The notes beneath the pieces were generated by a model. The model was given only the letters and a program-made list of their open reading frames with translations, was not told the DNA's origin and did not search any database. From the NCBI RefSeq assembly GCF_007859755.1, contig NZ_SJPF01000001.1:1662082-1726081 (forward strand): a stretch of DNA of 64,000 nucleotides, in the 5' to 3' direction. Each line of letters starts with the position of its first letter. Positions within the stretch are counted from its first letter, which is position 1. This DNA comes from Blastopirellula retiformator. GTDB lineage: Bacteria > Planctomycetota > Planctomycetia > Pirellulales > Pirellulaceae. Shown here in pieces: positions 39,161-48,370 of this stretch. Made by a program: the position numbers and the translations under genes.

Positions 39161-39859
39161 TTGCCAGACGCCCGACTGACCGACGACTCGGCCATTTGGA
39201 TCATCGTCCCGGCCTACAACGAGGCGGCTCGCATCGACCAGACGCTGGCGCCGCTGTGCCGCGCGTTTTCCAACGTGGTCGTGATCGACGACGGCTCGAC
39301 GGACGCCACCGCCGAGATCGCCGCCAGATCGCCCGTTTGGGTTCTGCGGCATTTGATCAATTCGGGGCAAGGCGCGGCGCTACAGACCGGCATTGATTTC
39401 GCCCTCCGGCAAGGCGCCGGCATTATCGTGACGTTTGACGCCGATGGTCAGCATGACGCCGGCGACGTGCTTCGCTTGGTGGAACCGATTCGCCGTCGAG
39501 AGGCGGACATCGCGCTGGGATCGCGATTTTTGGGCAAGACGATCGACATGCCTTGGACGCGCCGCGTGATGCTGAAAGGCGCCGTCTGGTTCACTCGCTT
39601 CTTTTCGCAGATCGCGGTGACTGACACGCACAACGGATTCCGGGCTCTGTCGCGCAAGGCGGCCGAGACTATCCGGATCACCCAGAATCGTATGGCGCAT
39701 GCGTCGGAGATCCTGGACCAAATTCGCGAGAATCAACTCCAGTTTTGCGAAGTGCCGGTCACGATTCGTTATAACGTGGCGACCTTGGAGAAAGGGCAAA
39801 GTAATTCCGCGGCGATGAAAATCGCCGCCCAATTTCTGCTGGGGAGGCTTGTGCGGTGA
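39161..39859 (+). CDS. family 2 glycosyltransferase (dolichol-phosphate-mannose-synthase-like)
   Basis: A 232-residue GT2 enzyme: IIVPAYNEAARI (about 14-25), VVVIDDGSTDATAEIA, and FDADGQHD, which carries the DxD metal motif. There is no C-terminal membrane domain; the next gene encodes a small DUF2304 membrane protein with a 4-bp overlap (GTGA), a frequent pairing. It probably transfers a sugar from a nucleotide donor to polyprenyl phosphate at the inner membrane. The start is TTG 39161. Confidence 0.87.
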   Translation: MPDARLTDDSAIWIIVPAYNEAARIDQTLAPLCRAFSNVVVIDDGSTDATAEIAARSPVWVLRHLINSGQGAALQTGIDFALRQGAGIIVTFDADGQHDAGDVLRLVEPIRRREADIALGSRFLGKTIDMPWTRRVMLKGAVWFTRFFSQIAVTDTHNGFRALSRKAAETIRITQNRMAHASEILDQIRENQLQFCEVPVTIRYNVATLEKGQSNSAAMKIAAQFLLGRLVR

Positions 39860-40215
39860 CGCCGTTTCAGTGGATTGCGATCACGTTCATTATCGGCGCG
39901 GCCGGGTACGAACTCGTAATTATCCGCCAGCAGCGTTCGGTGAGGCTGTTTGGGTTGTTTCGCGGCGTGATTTGGTTTGCCGCGGCGCTGGCGATCTTGT
40001 TCCCCAATCAGATCGGACGGTTAGCGTCGTTGGTCGGAATCGGCCGTGGCGCCGATGTGATTCTCTATTCGTTCGTGCTGGTCTTTCTGGCGACCACTTT
40101 CTATTTCTACTCGCGCTATTTGCGATTGCAGCGTCAGATCACCGACGTCGTTCGCTACATGGCGATTCAGGAAGCGACGCGCGGTACGGAAGAGCAGACG
40201 CTGGAAGAAGTCTAG
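39856..40215 (+). CDS. DUF2304 family membrane protein
   Basis: A 119-residue protein with three predicted helices (about 4-20, 33-48 and 66-88) and a charged C-terminal tail (LRLQRQITDVVRYMAIQE), the DUF2304 layout. These small proteins accompany GT2 polyprenyl glycosyltransferases and probably anchor them or help flip the lipid-linked sugar. It starts with GTG overlapping the GT2 stop by 4 bp. Confidence 0.85.
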   Translation: MTPFQWIAITFIIGAAGYELVIIRQQRSVRLFGLFRGVIWFAAALAILFPNQIGRLASLVGIGRGADVILYSFVLVFLATTFYFYSRYLRLQRQITDVVRYMAIQEATRGTEEQTLEEV

Positions 40216-40248
40216 ATCCAGGTCGAACGAAACGGCGGCGTCGAGCAC

Positions 40249-42396
40249 ATGGACAGTCTGAAAATTTCCCCCGCCCAGTGGCGCAACGTTGGATTCTCGT
40301 TATTGCTGACGCTGGTCGTCGCCATCGCCTACGGCAATAGTTTTCGCGGCGAGTTCGTATTGGACGACGCCGCCTACTTGGATGTCGAGCAAGATCCGGA
40401 CCTGACGAACCTGTTGGGAAGAATCTGGGCCGTCTTGTCGGGACGGGTTCGCTCGGTTGGAAGTCTCGGGTTTACGCTTAACTATTGGTTGATCGGCGAA
40501 TCGCCGGCGGCGTTTCATGTCGGTAACTTTCTCGTTCATCTGGCGACGGCGCTGCTGCTGTTTGACCTGGTGCGACGTCTGCTGGCGGCGCCCTACTTTC
40601 AAGATCGCTATACGCAGGTCGCCGCGCCGCTGGCGTTTTCGGTGGCCGTGATCTGGGCGGTACATCCGCTGGCGACGATGGGGGTGACCTATTTGATTCA
40701 ACGATTCGAATCACAGGCGGCCTTGTTCTATCTGCTGACGCTTTACTGTGTGACGCGGAGTTGCTTGACCAACAACTGGCGCTGGGCGCTGGCGGCGATC
40801 TTTGCGAGCGGGCTGGCGATGGGAACCAAGGAGACGGCGATCTCGGCGCCATTGATTGCGATCGCCATCGACCGAGCGATGTTTTCCGCCAGTTGGAGCG
40901 AAACGCTTCGCCGGCGCGGTTGGGCGTACGCCGGAATGCTGTTGGTGACCGCCTACTTTGGCGTGAACTTGCTGCCGGCATTTCAAACTGGAACCACGCT
41001 GCATGCTTCGGTCACGGGACTTGATCAGGTGACCCGGTGGGAGTATCTCTGTACCGAATCGCAGGTGATCACGCACTACCTGCGACTGGCGGCGTTCCCG
41101 TATCCCCTTTGTTTCGATTACCAGTGGCCGATTGCGCGTAGCTTCAGTCAGTATGCGGCGAGCGGAGCCTTCGTCGTGGCGCTGTTGGGGCTGACGTTTT
41201 ATTCACTGTGGCGGCGGCCGCCGATCGGCGTGGTCGGACTGATGTTTTTTTTCGTGCTCGCGCCGTCGTCCAGCTTCGTGCCCATCGCCGATCCGGCGTT
41301 TGAGTATCGGATGTACTTGCCGCTGGCCTGCGTGGTGTTGTTGGCCGTAATGGCTGGCTACGAACTGTGGAGTCGCTTTGGTAGTGCGAACGGCTGGGGC
41401 CGGTACGTGCCGATTGCAGCGGTCTCTATCATCACGATCGGGTTCGTCGGCATGACGCTGCAGCGAAATCGGATCTATCGCACCGCCGAGACCGTCTGGC
41501 GTAGCGTCGTCGAACTGCAGCCCGATCATATCCGGGCCAATCACAACTTGGCGAAGATCTTGAAGGATACCGGTCGAGTCGACGAGGCGATCGCGATTCT
41601 AGAAAACTCTCGCCAGCGGGTCTTGGGGGATCCCGCAGCCGCCGGTGCGCTGGATGTCGAGCTTGCCGAGATCGCCGTTTGGCAAGGCCGACTTGCCGAG
41701 TCGCAATCTCGGTTTCGCCTGGCGATTGACGGCTTCGCAGAGATCGAAAACCCGAGCAGCGAAGTCCTGCGGCGGAGCGCCGAAGCTCACATCGGCTTGG
41801 GGGCGGTGCTGCAGCAAGCGGGCGACCATGCGGCAGCGGCGGAAATGTTCGTCACCGCGACCGAGTTGCGTCCAGGGCTTTATCCGCAAGCCAACGGAAT
41901 GGCCGGAATTTCTCTGCGCGAGGTAGGGGATTTGGAGGTTGCGGAGCGCCAGCTGCAGCAGGCCGTTTCGCGATCCGGACCTGATCAACCGTGGCCGAGA
42001 GAACTGGCGATCGTCCAGTTTTTGCAAGGAGACCTGCAGGAAGCGGCCGGCGCGTTTGAGCTTTGGCTGGCAGAGCATCCCGACGACTACGAGATCATGT
42101 TGCGATTGGCCTGGCTCCGCGCAGCAGCTGAACAGGATGATGTGCGCGACCTTACAAAAGCGAAACGGCTGATCGAAACGTTGCTCGTTCAACTCGGACC
42201 ACAGTTGCCATTGGTTGATCTTGCGGCTACTGTTTTTGCAGCAGAAGGCAACTACGCCGAAGCGACGCGTCTCTGCGAATCGGCGATCGCTCAGCAACGC
42301 GCCATGGGGGTCGATCCTGCGGCGCTGGAAGCTCGATTGGAGCTCTTTGAAAACGAACGTCCGTATCGTTCGGCGCGGCCTGGAGAGCTGTATTGA
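40249..42396 (+). CDS. polytopic membrane protein with C-terminal TPR repeats (TMTC-like)
   Basis: A 715-residue protein. About ten helices in residues 14-400 with FVLDDAAYL (about 37-45) in the first exported loop, reminiscent of the acidic motif of GT-C glycosyltransferases, then TPR repeats (about 415-690) such as IRANHNLAKILKDTGRVDEAI. The order resembles TMTC O-mannosyltransferase-like proteins. Together with the preceding GT2 and DUF2304 genes it could use a lipid-linked sugar to modify exported proteins. That role is inferred. Confidence 0.75.
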   Translation: MDSLKISPAQWRNVGFSLLLTLVVAIAYGNSFRGEFVLDDAAYLDVEQDPDLTNLLGRIWAVLSGRVRSVGSLGFTLNYWLIGESPAAFHVGNFLVHLATALLLFDLVRRLLAAPYFQDRYTQVAAPLAFSVAVIWAVHPLATMGVTYLIQRFESQAALFYLLTLYCVTRSCLTNNWRWALAAIFASGLAMGTKETAISAPLIAIAIDRAMFSASWSETLRRRGWAYAGMLLVTAYFGVNLLPAFQTGTTLHASVTGLDQVTRWEYLCTESQVITHYLRLAAFPYPLCFDYQWPIARSFSQYAASGAFVVALLGLTFYSLWRRPPIGVVGLMFFFVLAPSSSFVPIADPAFEYRMYLPLACVVLLAVMAGYELWSRFGSANGWGRYVPIAAVSIITIGFVGMTLQRNRIYRTAETVWRSVVELQPDHIRANHNLAKILKDTGRVDEAIAILENSRQRVLGDPAAAGALDVELAEIAVWQGRLAESQSRFRLAIDGFAEIENPSSEVLRRSAEAHIGLGAVLQQAGDHAAAAEMFVTATELRPGLYPQANGMAGISLREVGDLEVAERQLQQAVSRSGPDQPWPRELAIVQFLQGDLQEAAGAFELWLAEHPDDYEIMLRLAWLRAAAEQDDVRDLTKAKRLIETLLVQLGPQLPLVDLAATVFAAEGNYAEATRLCESAIAQQRAMGVDPAALEARLELFENERPYRSARPGELY

Positions 42397-42660
42397 CGTC
42401 TTCTCGTTCTTTTTGGGGAGAAGGCGGCGGAGAGTTTGCTCAGTCAAGTTCGCTTCGCTAATCGGCGACGCGAGCCTTAAGGTCTGGCGAAGCCATTTCG
42501 CCCTAATCGCGCAAGATTTTGCGAAACGTGCGAGAAGCGGTCGACTCTTGCAGCGACGTTGACTAATATCGGCACGTCGAGTGATCCACGCGAATTAATC
42601 GCCGCGATTGCTCCCCGATCTTAATTCCTCCCCCCTCTTCTCTGATCGGAGTTGGCATCT

Positions 42661-45576
42661 ATGTCTCTTCACCAAATTGCGTCGCTAGTGCGACGTATGG
42701 CGGGACGCACTGCGCAGTCGAAGCGTCGTCGGACCGAAGGCATTCTTCCCCAAGTTGATTTCCTCGAACGTCGCGAAGTGATGGACGCTTCCGGCGATTT
42801 TCCGGCGCCAATCGCCGATCCCAACGATCCGTTCGCCGTCGAAGATAGCGCCGGAATTCAATCGTTGGGATTTACCGGCGATGCGATCACGGTCCTCGAT
42901 AACGGCGACTACGTCGCGGTCTGGATCGACGAGAGCACGCCGGGCGAGTACTCGATTTACTTGCAGCGCTACGAAGGCGCGCGGGCCGGCGATCCGCTCG
43001 ATCCGCTGCGTACCGACTCTGGAACGCCGGATGGTGCGCCGGTCTTGCTGAAGACGTCGCAGTTCCAGATCGATACGGTTCAGGTTCAAAGCAATGTGGC
43101 CGGGCAATTGGTCGTCGGCTGGCGAGAAGTCAACGGCGGGCAAATGCCGCTGCGGATGCAGCGGATTGACGACGACGGCTCGATGATCGGCGGCGAAGTG
43201 GTCGTTGGCTACCAGATCGCCAACGAGCCGACCTTCGATCTGAATGACGCCGGGCAAATCGTCGCCGTCTGGAGTCAGAACAACGTCGTATCAGGCGTCG
43301 CGTTCGACACCTTCTACTTCGATGAAACGACCACGACCGGGATGTCCTTCGCCGTTCAAGCGAGCCAATCTTCGGCCGTTGGGCAGGAAGTTGCGCTCGA
43401 CAACAGCGGGCGGTTTATCGTCGCTTGGGCGACTGGCAACGGTTATCAGGTGCAGTATCGCCGGTTTGACATCACCACCGGCGGCGTCGCTGCGGTCGAC
43501 GCTCAAGAGATCGCGATCACCAATCCCTCGTCTTACAATATCGTCCGGTATTTCTCGCCGGACGTGGCGGTTAATGACGCGGGCGAAGTGGCGATCACTT
43601 ACACGCGGCGCGTCACTTCGACCTCGTACTATGCGGCCCGCGATAATCGCGAAGAGATCGTCGTGCAGGTCTTCTCCGGATTTGGCGGAACGATGACGCC
43701 GGCCTCCGGCACGGCCGCATTGCCGGCGACGTTGCCCAGCTTCGGCAACGAAATCATGGTGACCGGTTCCGACGTCAACGGCAGCGCCGGACGGCAGCGG
43801 TTCGCTCGGATCGATATCGACTCGGCCGGCAACTTTGCCGTCGGCTATCAAGAGTCGCTATCCACCGGCGCCCAAGTCAGCTTCTATCTAGCGCAGTATG
43901 CGAAAGAGTTCTTCAACGGGGCTTGGGTCGGCTACACGAAAGCGGCGAGCGACGTGGTCGGCGTCTCGGACGATTATGAATCGGGCGCAGCGCTCGACTT
44001 CAGTCTGTCGATGAACGATCGCGGCGATATCGTGACCTTGTTCACCACCGGCGTCGAAACGCCCGGCGGCGACGAGGTCGACGTGTATGCCCGTCGGTTG
44101 GGTTTCCAATTGCCGCAAGATCCTGACAACCCGACCGAAGATCCGCCGAGCGTGATCTTTACCGAGGAGGAAGTGATCGGATATGGCGGCGGTCAGCAGG
44201 ATCAAACTCCGGACGGGTTGGCCATCTCGGAAGATGGGGCCAAGCTGACGCTGACCGGAAATGCCTGGAAGCAGGTGCTCGGCACGTTTGTAATTACCGA
44301 GTTCACGATCCTCGAGTTCGATTTTGACCTGATCAGCGAAGGGGAAATTCACGCGATCGGCTTTGATGTCGACGATGACTTGGCTCCCAACACCATGTTT
44401 CGCGTCGCCGGTACGCAAGACTGGGGGATCGACGTTCGGTCGTTGGTCGTACCGGGGACTTCCAAGGTGCGGATTCCGGTCGGTCAGTTCTACACCAGCA
44501 CGACCGAAGATCCGTTTACCCGTATTGTGCTGATCAATGATGACGACGCCAATTTCGCGGCGGAGTCTTCGTTCTCCAATATTCGCCTGTTCGAGGAGAT
44601 TCCGACGACGACGGTCAATATTGGCGGCGCCGACGTCACGGCGAACATCTCGTCGTATGGTGGAGCGCAGGATCATGCGATCAACACGGTGACGATCGAT
44701 AGCGAAACGAACTCGATCACCGTCGAGGGGAACTCGTGGAAGAAGATCGATTTGCCGGAAGATATCGTGATCTCGGCCAATACGATCCTGCAGTTTGAGT
44801 TCGACGCCGAAACGTTGGGCGAGATCCACGCGATTGGTTTCGCGAACGATCCGCTGAATATCTCGCCGAGCCAAACGTTCCGCGTCGCCGGTTCGCAAAA
44901 CTGGGGTATCGACGCGACCGATGTGGATCAACTGCTGGTCGATCATGACAACGATCCGCTGACGCCGGATGTCTTCCAGATTCCGGTTGGTCAGTTCTAT
45001 ACCGGCTCGTTCGATTTCCTGACGATCGTCAATGACGATGACGTTTCGGACGCCGTGAAGGCGACCTTCCGCAACATCAAGATCTTTGACGCGACTCACA
45101 CGCCGACGATCACCCTGGGCGGCGTCAGCAGCGAAGTTGAGTTGATCAGCTTTGGCGGCAGTCAGGATAAGGCGCCCAGCTATGTGGGAATCGACGGCGA
45201 TACGATTCGAATCGAAGGGAATGGGTGGAAGGCGCTCGCCTTGGATGGCGTCGTCGAGATTACCTCGACGACGGTCATCTCGTTTACCTTCGAGAGCGAT
45301 TCGATCGGCGAGATCCATGGAATCGGCTTTGCCACCGCTGCGACGCTCGGCACGGCCGACGCTAGCCATAGTTTCCGAACTGCCGGCTCGCAAAATTGGG
45401 GGATCAACGCCACCAGCGATCTTTCGCCGTACATTTCGATCGTCGGCAATACCTGGACGATCGAAGTTGGTAAGTTCTTTACCGGTTCGTTTGACTACCT
45501 GACGTTAATTTGTGACGACGATGCTGACGGTTACGCCGTCAGCCAGTTCTCCAATATCACGATTTCCGACAGCTAA
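42661..45576 (+). CDS. large secreted protein with three copies of a C-terminal beta domain
   Basis: A 971-residue protein. The N-terminus is Arg-rich and followed by VDFLERREVMDA, the planctomycete LExR-type export motif seen on large surface proteins. Residues about 50-480 are a beta-rich repeat region (for example VALDNSGRFIVAWATGNG). Three related domains follow at about 497-645, 650-805 and 815-971, each with GGxQD, GNxWK, GEIHxIGF, FRxAGxQxWGI and VGxFxTxS signatures. They look like beta-sandwich binding modules, perhaps for carbohydrate. ATG 42661 is preferred to TTG 42652 because GGAG lies 9 bp upstream. Confidence 0.8.
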   Translation: MSLHQIASLVRRMAGRTAQSKRRRTEGILPQVDFLERREVMDASGDFPAPIADPNDPFAVEDSAGIQSLGFTGDAITVLDNGDYVAVWIDESTPGEYSIYLQRYEGARAGDPLDPLRTDSGTPDGAPVLLKTSQFQIDTVQVQSNVAGQLVVGWREVNGGQMPLRMQRIDDDGSMIGGEVVVGYQIANEPTFDLNDAGQIVAVWSQNNVVSGVAFDTFYFDETTTTGMSFAVQASQSSAVGQEVALDNSGRFIVAWATGNGYQVQYRRFDITTGGVAAVDAQEIAITNPSSYNIVRYFSPDVAVNDAGEVAITYTRRVTSTSYYAARDNREEIVVQVFSGFGGTMTPASGTAALPATLPSFGNEIMVTGSDVNGSAGRQRFARIDIDSAGNFAVGYQESLSTGAQVSFYLAQYAKEFFNGAWVGYTKAASDVVGVSDDYESGAALDFSLSMNDRGDIVTLFTTGVETPGGDEVDVYARRLGFQLPQDPDNPTEDPPSVIFTEEEVIGYGGGQQDQTPDGLAISEDGAKLTLTGNAWKQVLGTFVITEFTILEFDFDLISEGEIHAIGFDVDDDLAPNTMFRVAGTQDWGIDVRSLVVPGTSKVRIPVGQFYTSTTEDPFTRIVLINDDDANFAAESSFSNIRLFEEIPTTTVNIGGADVTANISSYGGAQDHAINTVTIDSETNSITVEGNSWKKIDLPEDIVISANTILQFEFDAETLGEIHAIGFANDPLNISPSQTFRVAGSQNWGIDATDVDQLLVDHDNDPLTPDVFQIPVGQFYTGSFDFLTIVNDDDVSDAVKATFRNIKIFDATHTPTITLGGVSSEVELISFGGSQDKAPSYVGIDGDTIRIEGNGWKALALDGVVEITSTTVISFTFESDSIGEIHGIGFATAATLGTADASHSFRTAGSQNWGINATSDLSPYISIVGNTWTIEVGKFFTGSFDYLTLICDDDADGYAVSQFSNITISDS

Positions 45577-45604
45577 GCGGGTTGGGATCGGCTGATTTTT
45601 CAAG

Positions 45605-45640
45605 GCGGGCGGCTCGTTCTGTGAGCCGTCCGCTTTTTTT
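45605..45640 (+). terminator. intrinsic terminator after the large secreted protein
   Basis: GCGGGCGGCTC against GAGCCGTCCGC (one G-T pair) with a 7-nt loop, followed by seven T on the plus strand, 28 bp after the stop codon. Confidence 0.88.
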
Positions 45641-45742
45641 CTGCGCTGCGGTCTGGCAAAATCGAACGCTCGCGAACCATGCTGCGCGGCTGCGGTTTCC
45701 CATTGGCTCGCTTTTGGATTTCGTCACGCGAAGGATCCCTCG

Positions 45743-46405
45743 ATGCCCGATCAACATCAGCAAACGAATCAATCGTTCTACGACCGTATCAGCGGCGCCT
45801 ACGATTTCATCGCCGACTCCAGCGAGCACAAAGCTCGTGAGATGGGGCAAAACAATCTCGGCTTGCAGCCGGGGGCGCGCGTCTTGGAGATCGGCTTCGG
45901 CACCGGCAACTCCTTGATCGATCTGGCGAAGTCAGTCGCACCAAACGGCAAGGTGATCGGCGTCGACATCTCGCCCGGGATGAAGAAGGTGGCCGCAGAG
46001 AAGATCGCCAAGACCGACGTGGCTGATCAGATCGAACTACACATCGGCGATGCTCGGAATCTTGACTTTCCTCCTGACAGCTTTGACGCAGCTTTCATGA
46101 GCTTCACGCTCGAGCTATTTGACGAAGGGGACATTCCGCTGGTGTTGAAAGAACTGCTTAAGTCGCTGAAGCCGGGCGGTAAGATCGGCGTCGTTTCGAT
46201 GGCGACCGTCAAGACTGGGGACAAAGCGAGCGTGCTGGAGAAGACCTACATCTGGATGCATCAGCACTTCCCGCACATCGTCGACTGTCAGCCGATCGAT
46301 GTGGTGACGCTGGTCGCCGACGCTGGCTTTGAGATCGAAAAAGAAATCGACATGGAGATCTGGTCGATGCCAGTTCGCGCAGCCATTGGTGTGAAGCCCG
46401 CCTAG
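45743..46405 (+). CDS. class I SAM-dependent methyltransferase (UbiE-like)
   Basis: A 220-residue methyltransferase with motif I VLEIGFGTGNS (about 45-55), a GVDIS acidic residue after strand 2, and MSFTLELFDEGD at motif IV. The fold resembles UbiE/COQ5, but the substrate is unknown. It has its own intergenic region after a terminator. The TAG stop (46403-46405) is provided by the terminal CTAG of repeat copy B. Confidence 0.85.
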   Translation: MPDQHQQTNQSFYDRISGAYDFIADSSEHKAREMGQNNLGLQPGARVLEIGFGTGNSLIDLAKSVAPNGKVIGVDISPGMKKVAAEKIAKTDVADQIELHIGDARNLDFPPDSFDAAFMSFTLELFDEGDIPLVLKELLKSLKPGGKIGVVSMATVKTGDKASVLEKTYIWMHQHFPHIVDCQPIDVVTLVADAGFEIEKEIDMEIWSMPVRAAIGVKPA

Positions 46406-46554
46406 CAGTCCGTTGATTTTCTCGACGGACTGCGTGATCGCAGGGATGCGATCCCAAAATAGCGACGTAAGTCGTTATTTTGCGAGCCGCGAAGAGCTAC
46501 GCTCTGAGCCTGGCGAGGTTGGAAAATGCCACGATGGTATTTTTCAACAGGCAG
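46402..46554 (-). repeat. multi-hairpin interspersed repeat, copy B
   Basis: The reverse complement matches 4961-5116 over about 150 bp with about five substitutions and one indel. The terminal GCAGTCCGT against ACGGACTGC is a perfect 9-bp palindrome here, and the other internal hairpins are kept. It lies between the convergent methyltransferase and PNPOx genes, and its CTAG end supplies the methyltransferase stop codon. Confidence 0.85.
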
Positions 46555-46568
46555 CCAAAGTAGGTGCG

Positions 46569-46603
46569 AAAAAAAAAGCGACGGCGACAAATGTCGCCGC
46601 CGC
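46569..46603 (-). terminator. intrinsic terminator after the PNPOx gene
   Basis: GCGACGGCGAC against GTCGCCGCCGC, one mismatch, 4-nt loop, with nine T after it on the minus strand. Confidence 0.85.
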
Positions 46604-46634
46604 TTCGCGTCTTATACTTTGGATTCCGCGGAAC

Positions 46635-47147
46635 CTACGACGTAACCGCCACGTGCTCTTCCCACGTAATTTTCTCGTGGTTTTCCTCTTCGCTCTTCTT
46701 GGTGAACAGCGAACGAACCGCTCCCTTGACGCCGCGGGAGTGATGTTTCCAATACTCGGCTTCGTGGACGTCAACGCGAATCAGCGCCAAGTCGGACGTT
46801 TCGGGACCGTCTGGGAACCAATCATTGAGGTGATCATTCCAGAGACCTTCGATTTTCTTCCGGTCTTTCACGATCTCCGCTTTGCTGGAAAGCGAAACGA
46901 AGTCGTCGTGGGACGGAGACCCGTAGCAAACGTTGACCTGGGGATTGGCGGCGATTTCCTCGACCTTCGGGTCATCGGCGTTCGTCACGAACCAGATGTC
47001 GCCGTCGAACTAATGTCCAGCGGTGCACATCGGGCGGCTCCGCAGGTTTCCGGAGCAATCGACCGTGACGAGCATCGCGTGACGAATGTCGTCGATCAGT
47101 TCGCGAAGCGTTTCAATGGCAAGTTGTCGTTCTGATTTGTCGGTCAT
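46635..47147 (-). pseudogene. general stress protein 26-like PNPOx gene with in-frame TAG at codon 46
   Basis: Reading the minus strand from ATG 47147 (AGGAGAT upstream) gives MTDKSERQLAIETLRELIDD and on to RPMCTAGH, then TAG (47010-47012), then in the same frame FDGDIWFVTNADDPKVEEIA to the normal family end at 46635. Together the two parts make a complete protein of about 169 residues of the pyridoxamine-5-phosphate-oxidase-fold general stress family, which binds flavin. Only one codon is disrupted, with no frameshift, so this is either a recent nonsense mutation or a base error. A GTG at 46988 could allow internal restart without the N-terminal strand. Confidence 0.8.
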
Positions 47148-47433
47148 GGCGATCTCCTATGATTACGAATTTTTCAAAGCCGCGGACCGTCCCGGATAAC
47201 TCTACAGGCCGTGCGGCGGTATAAGTGGTCAGTGCTATAGAAATAAGTTGTCGCAACATGCGTGCCGATTGGCGACTTCGCGGGCATACGCGGTAAAAAC
47301 GATTCAATCCGCGGTCTCCTAACCCTAAATGTGGAACCTGAGCATCCCCGCTGAACGCTGCGCGACCAACCGAAGCGACGAGCACGCTACAATCTCCAAA
47401 GAATCCTCATCTTCCGCCGCAAGGGCCAATCCA

Positions 47434-47757
47434 ATGCAAATCGCAGACCTACTGGCCAGTGTGCCGTCGAATCTGCCTGAAGAGTTGCTGGAGACGTTGC
47501 TCGAAACCGATTCGGTGCGTATCGAGCGAATCGTTTCGCACGGACATGTTTCAGAGCCAGGTTTCTGGTACGACCAGCAGGAGCATGAATGGGTGTTGCT
47601 ATTGCAAGGCGCCGCTCGCTTGGAGATTTCGGAACAGTCGCAGCCGATTGAGCTTCATCCTGGCCAAGCGGTCTTGCTGTCGGCGCATCAGCGACATCGA
47701 GTCGCCTGGACGACGCCCGAGGAACCGACGGTCTGGCTGGCGATCTTTTTTCGCTAG
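47434..47757 (+). CDS. cupin domain protein
   Basis: A 107-residue single-domain cupin. Motif 1 is around GFWYDQQEHEWVLLLQG and motif 2 around LHPGQAVLLSAHQRHRV. The His of HEW and the two His of HQRH could hold a metal. Short cupins of this type are common in many phyla with unknown substrates. ATG 47434 is chosen; the upstream open frame lacks coding character. TACAAT at 47388-47393 is a possible -10. Confidence 0.82.
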   Translation: MQIADLLASVPSNLPEELLETLLETDSVRIERIVSHGHVSEPGFWYDQQEHEWVLLLQGAARLEISEQSQPIELHPGQAVLLSAHQRHRVAWTTPEEPTVWLAIFFR

Positions 47758-47779
47758 ACGAGCCAGTAATCGGACGACG

Positions 47780-48370
47780 CTACCGGGCTGGCTCTAACTG
47801 AACTAGCAGCCGTTCTTCGCCTGGATAGGAAGGAATCTCTGGGGCCTCCTCGCGTCGGCCGCCACCAACGATACCAGCGGCATAAAACGTCGTTTCGATT
47901 TCATGGTACGGAGATCCGAAGAAATGGTGCTCGCCGTCAGCAATGACGACCGGCAACGTAATACATGCACAGTGCCGTTGCTTCGGCTGATCATCCGCAA
48001 GACGGTAGTGCGCAACTCGAACCCAATAAAGTGGCGACGGTGTGATGGTCGCGTTGCCAAACTCGGCTGGCCGCTGAACGATGTCCAGCGTCGTCCGTTC
48101 GCCCGAGGCCGCGGGGCGGACCAATGCCCAGGTAATCGCTTGCCGCGTCAATTGGCATGCTGGCGCGCCCCCTTCGCACGGATCGTTTAGGTCGGGGCGG
48201 ACCTCCTCGACCCAGGCGATCAAGTGGTGGACCTGTTGAGGATCACCAGATTCTTGGGCGGTTCGATAGGCGGCGAACAACTCGGCGGAAGATTGTGGTC
48301 CGCGAGCCCCGCATCCTCCGGCGGCGGCCAGTACAGCGAACAGAAGTCCGCTGATGAGAAGTCTCGACAT
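47780..48370 (-). CDS. putative lipoprotein of unknown function
   Basis: A 196-residue protein with a lipoprotein signal (Cys20 in AAAGGC), so it is probably anchored in a membrane facing the periplasm. The mature part has four further Cys (in NDPCEGGAPACQL and RHCACITL), perhaps as two disulfides. I do not recognise the family. ATG 48370 has GGGGAGGAG upstream. It converges with the cupin gene across 22 bp; GAGCCAG and CTGGCTC at 47761-47794 could form a hairpin there. Confidence 0.65.
   Translation of the reverse strand: MSRLLISGLLFAVLAAAGGCGARGPQSSAELFAAYRTAQESGDPQQVHHLIAWVEEVRPDLNDPCEGGAPACQLTRQAITWALVRPAASGERTTLDIVQRPAEFGNATITPSPLYWVRVAHYRLADDQPKQRHCACITLPVVIADGEHHFFGSPYHEIETTFYAAGIVGGGRREEAPEIPSYPGEERLLVQLEPAR

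Noticed and set aside
43888-45393. Long open frame (about 500 codons) antisense to the large secreted protein
   Set aside because: Its translation is Arg/Asp/Ile-rich without any family motif, and the plus-strand frame has clear repeated domains. GC-rich DNA produces such shadows.
47010-47012. TAG read as pyrrolysine in the PNPOx gene
   Set aside because: No pylT or pylS in the window, no known Pyl member of this family, and no recoding signal seen.
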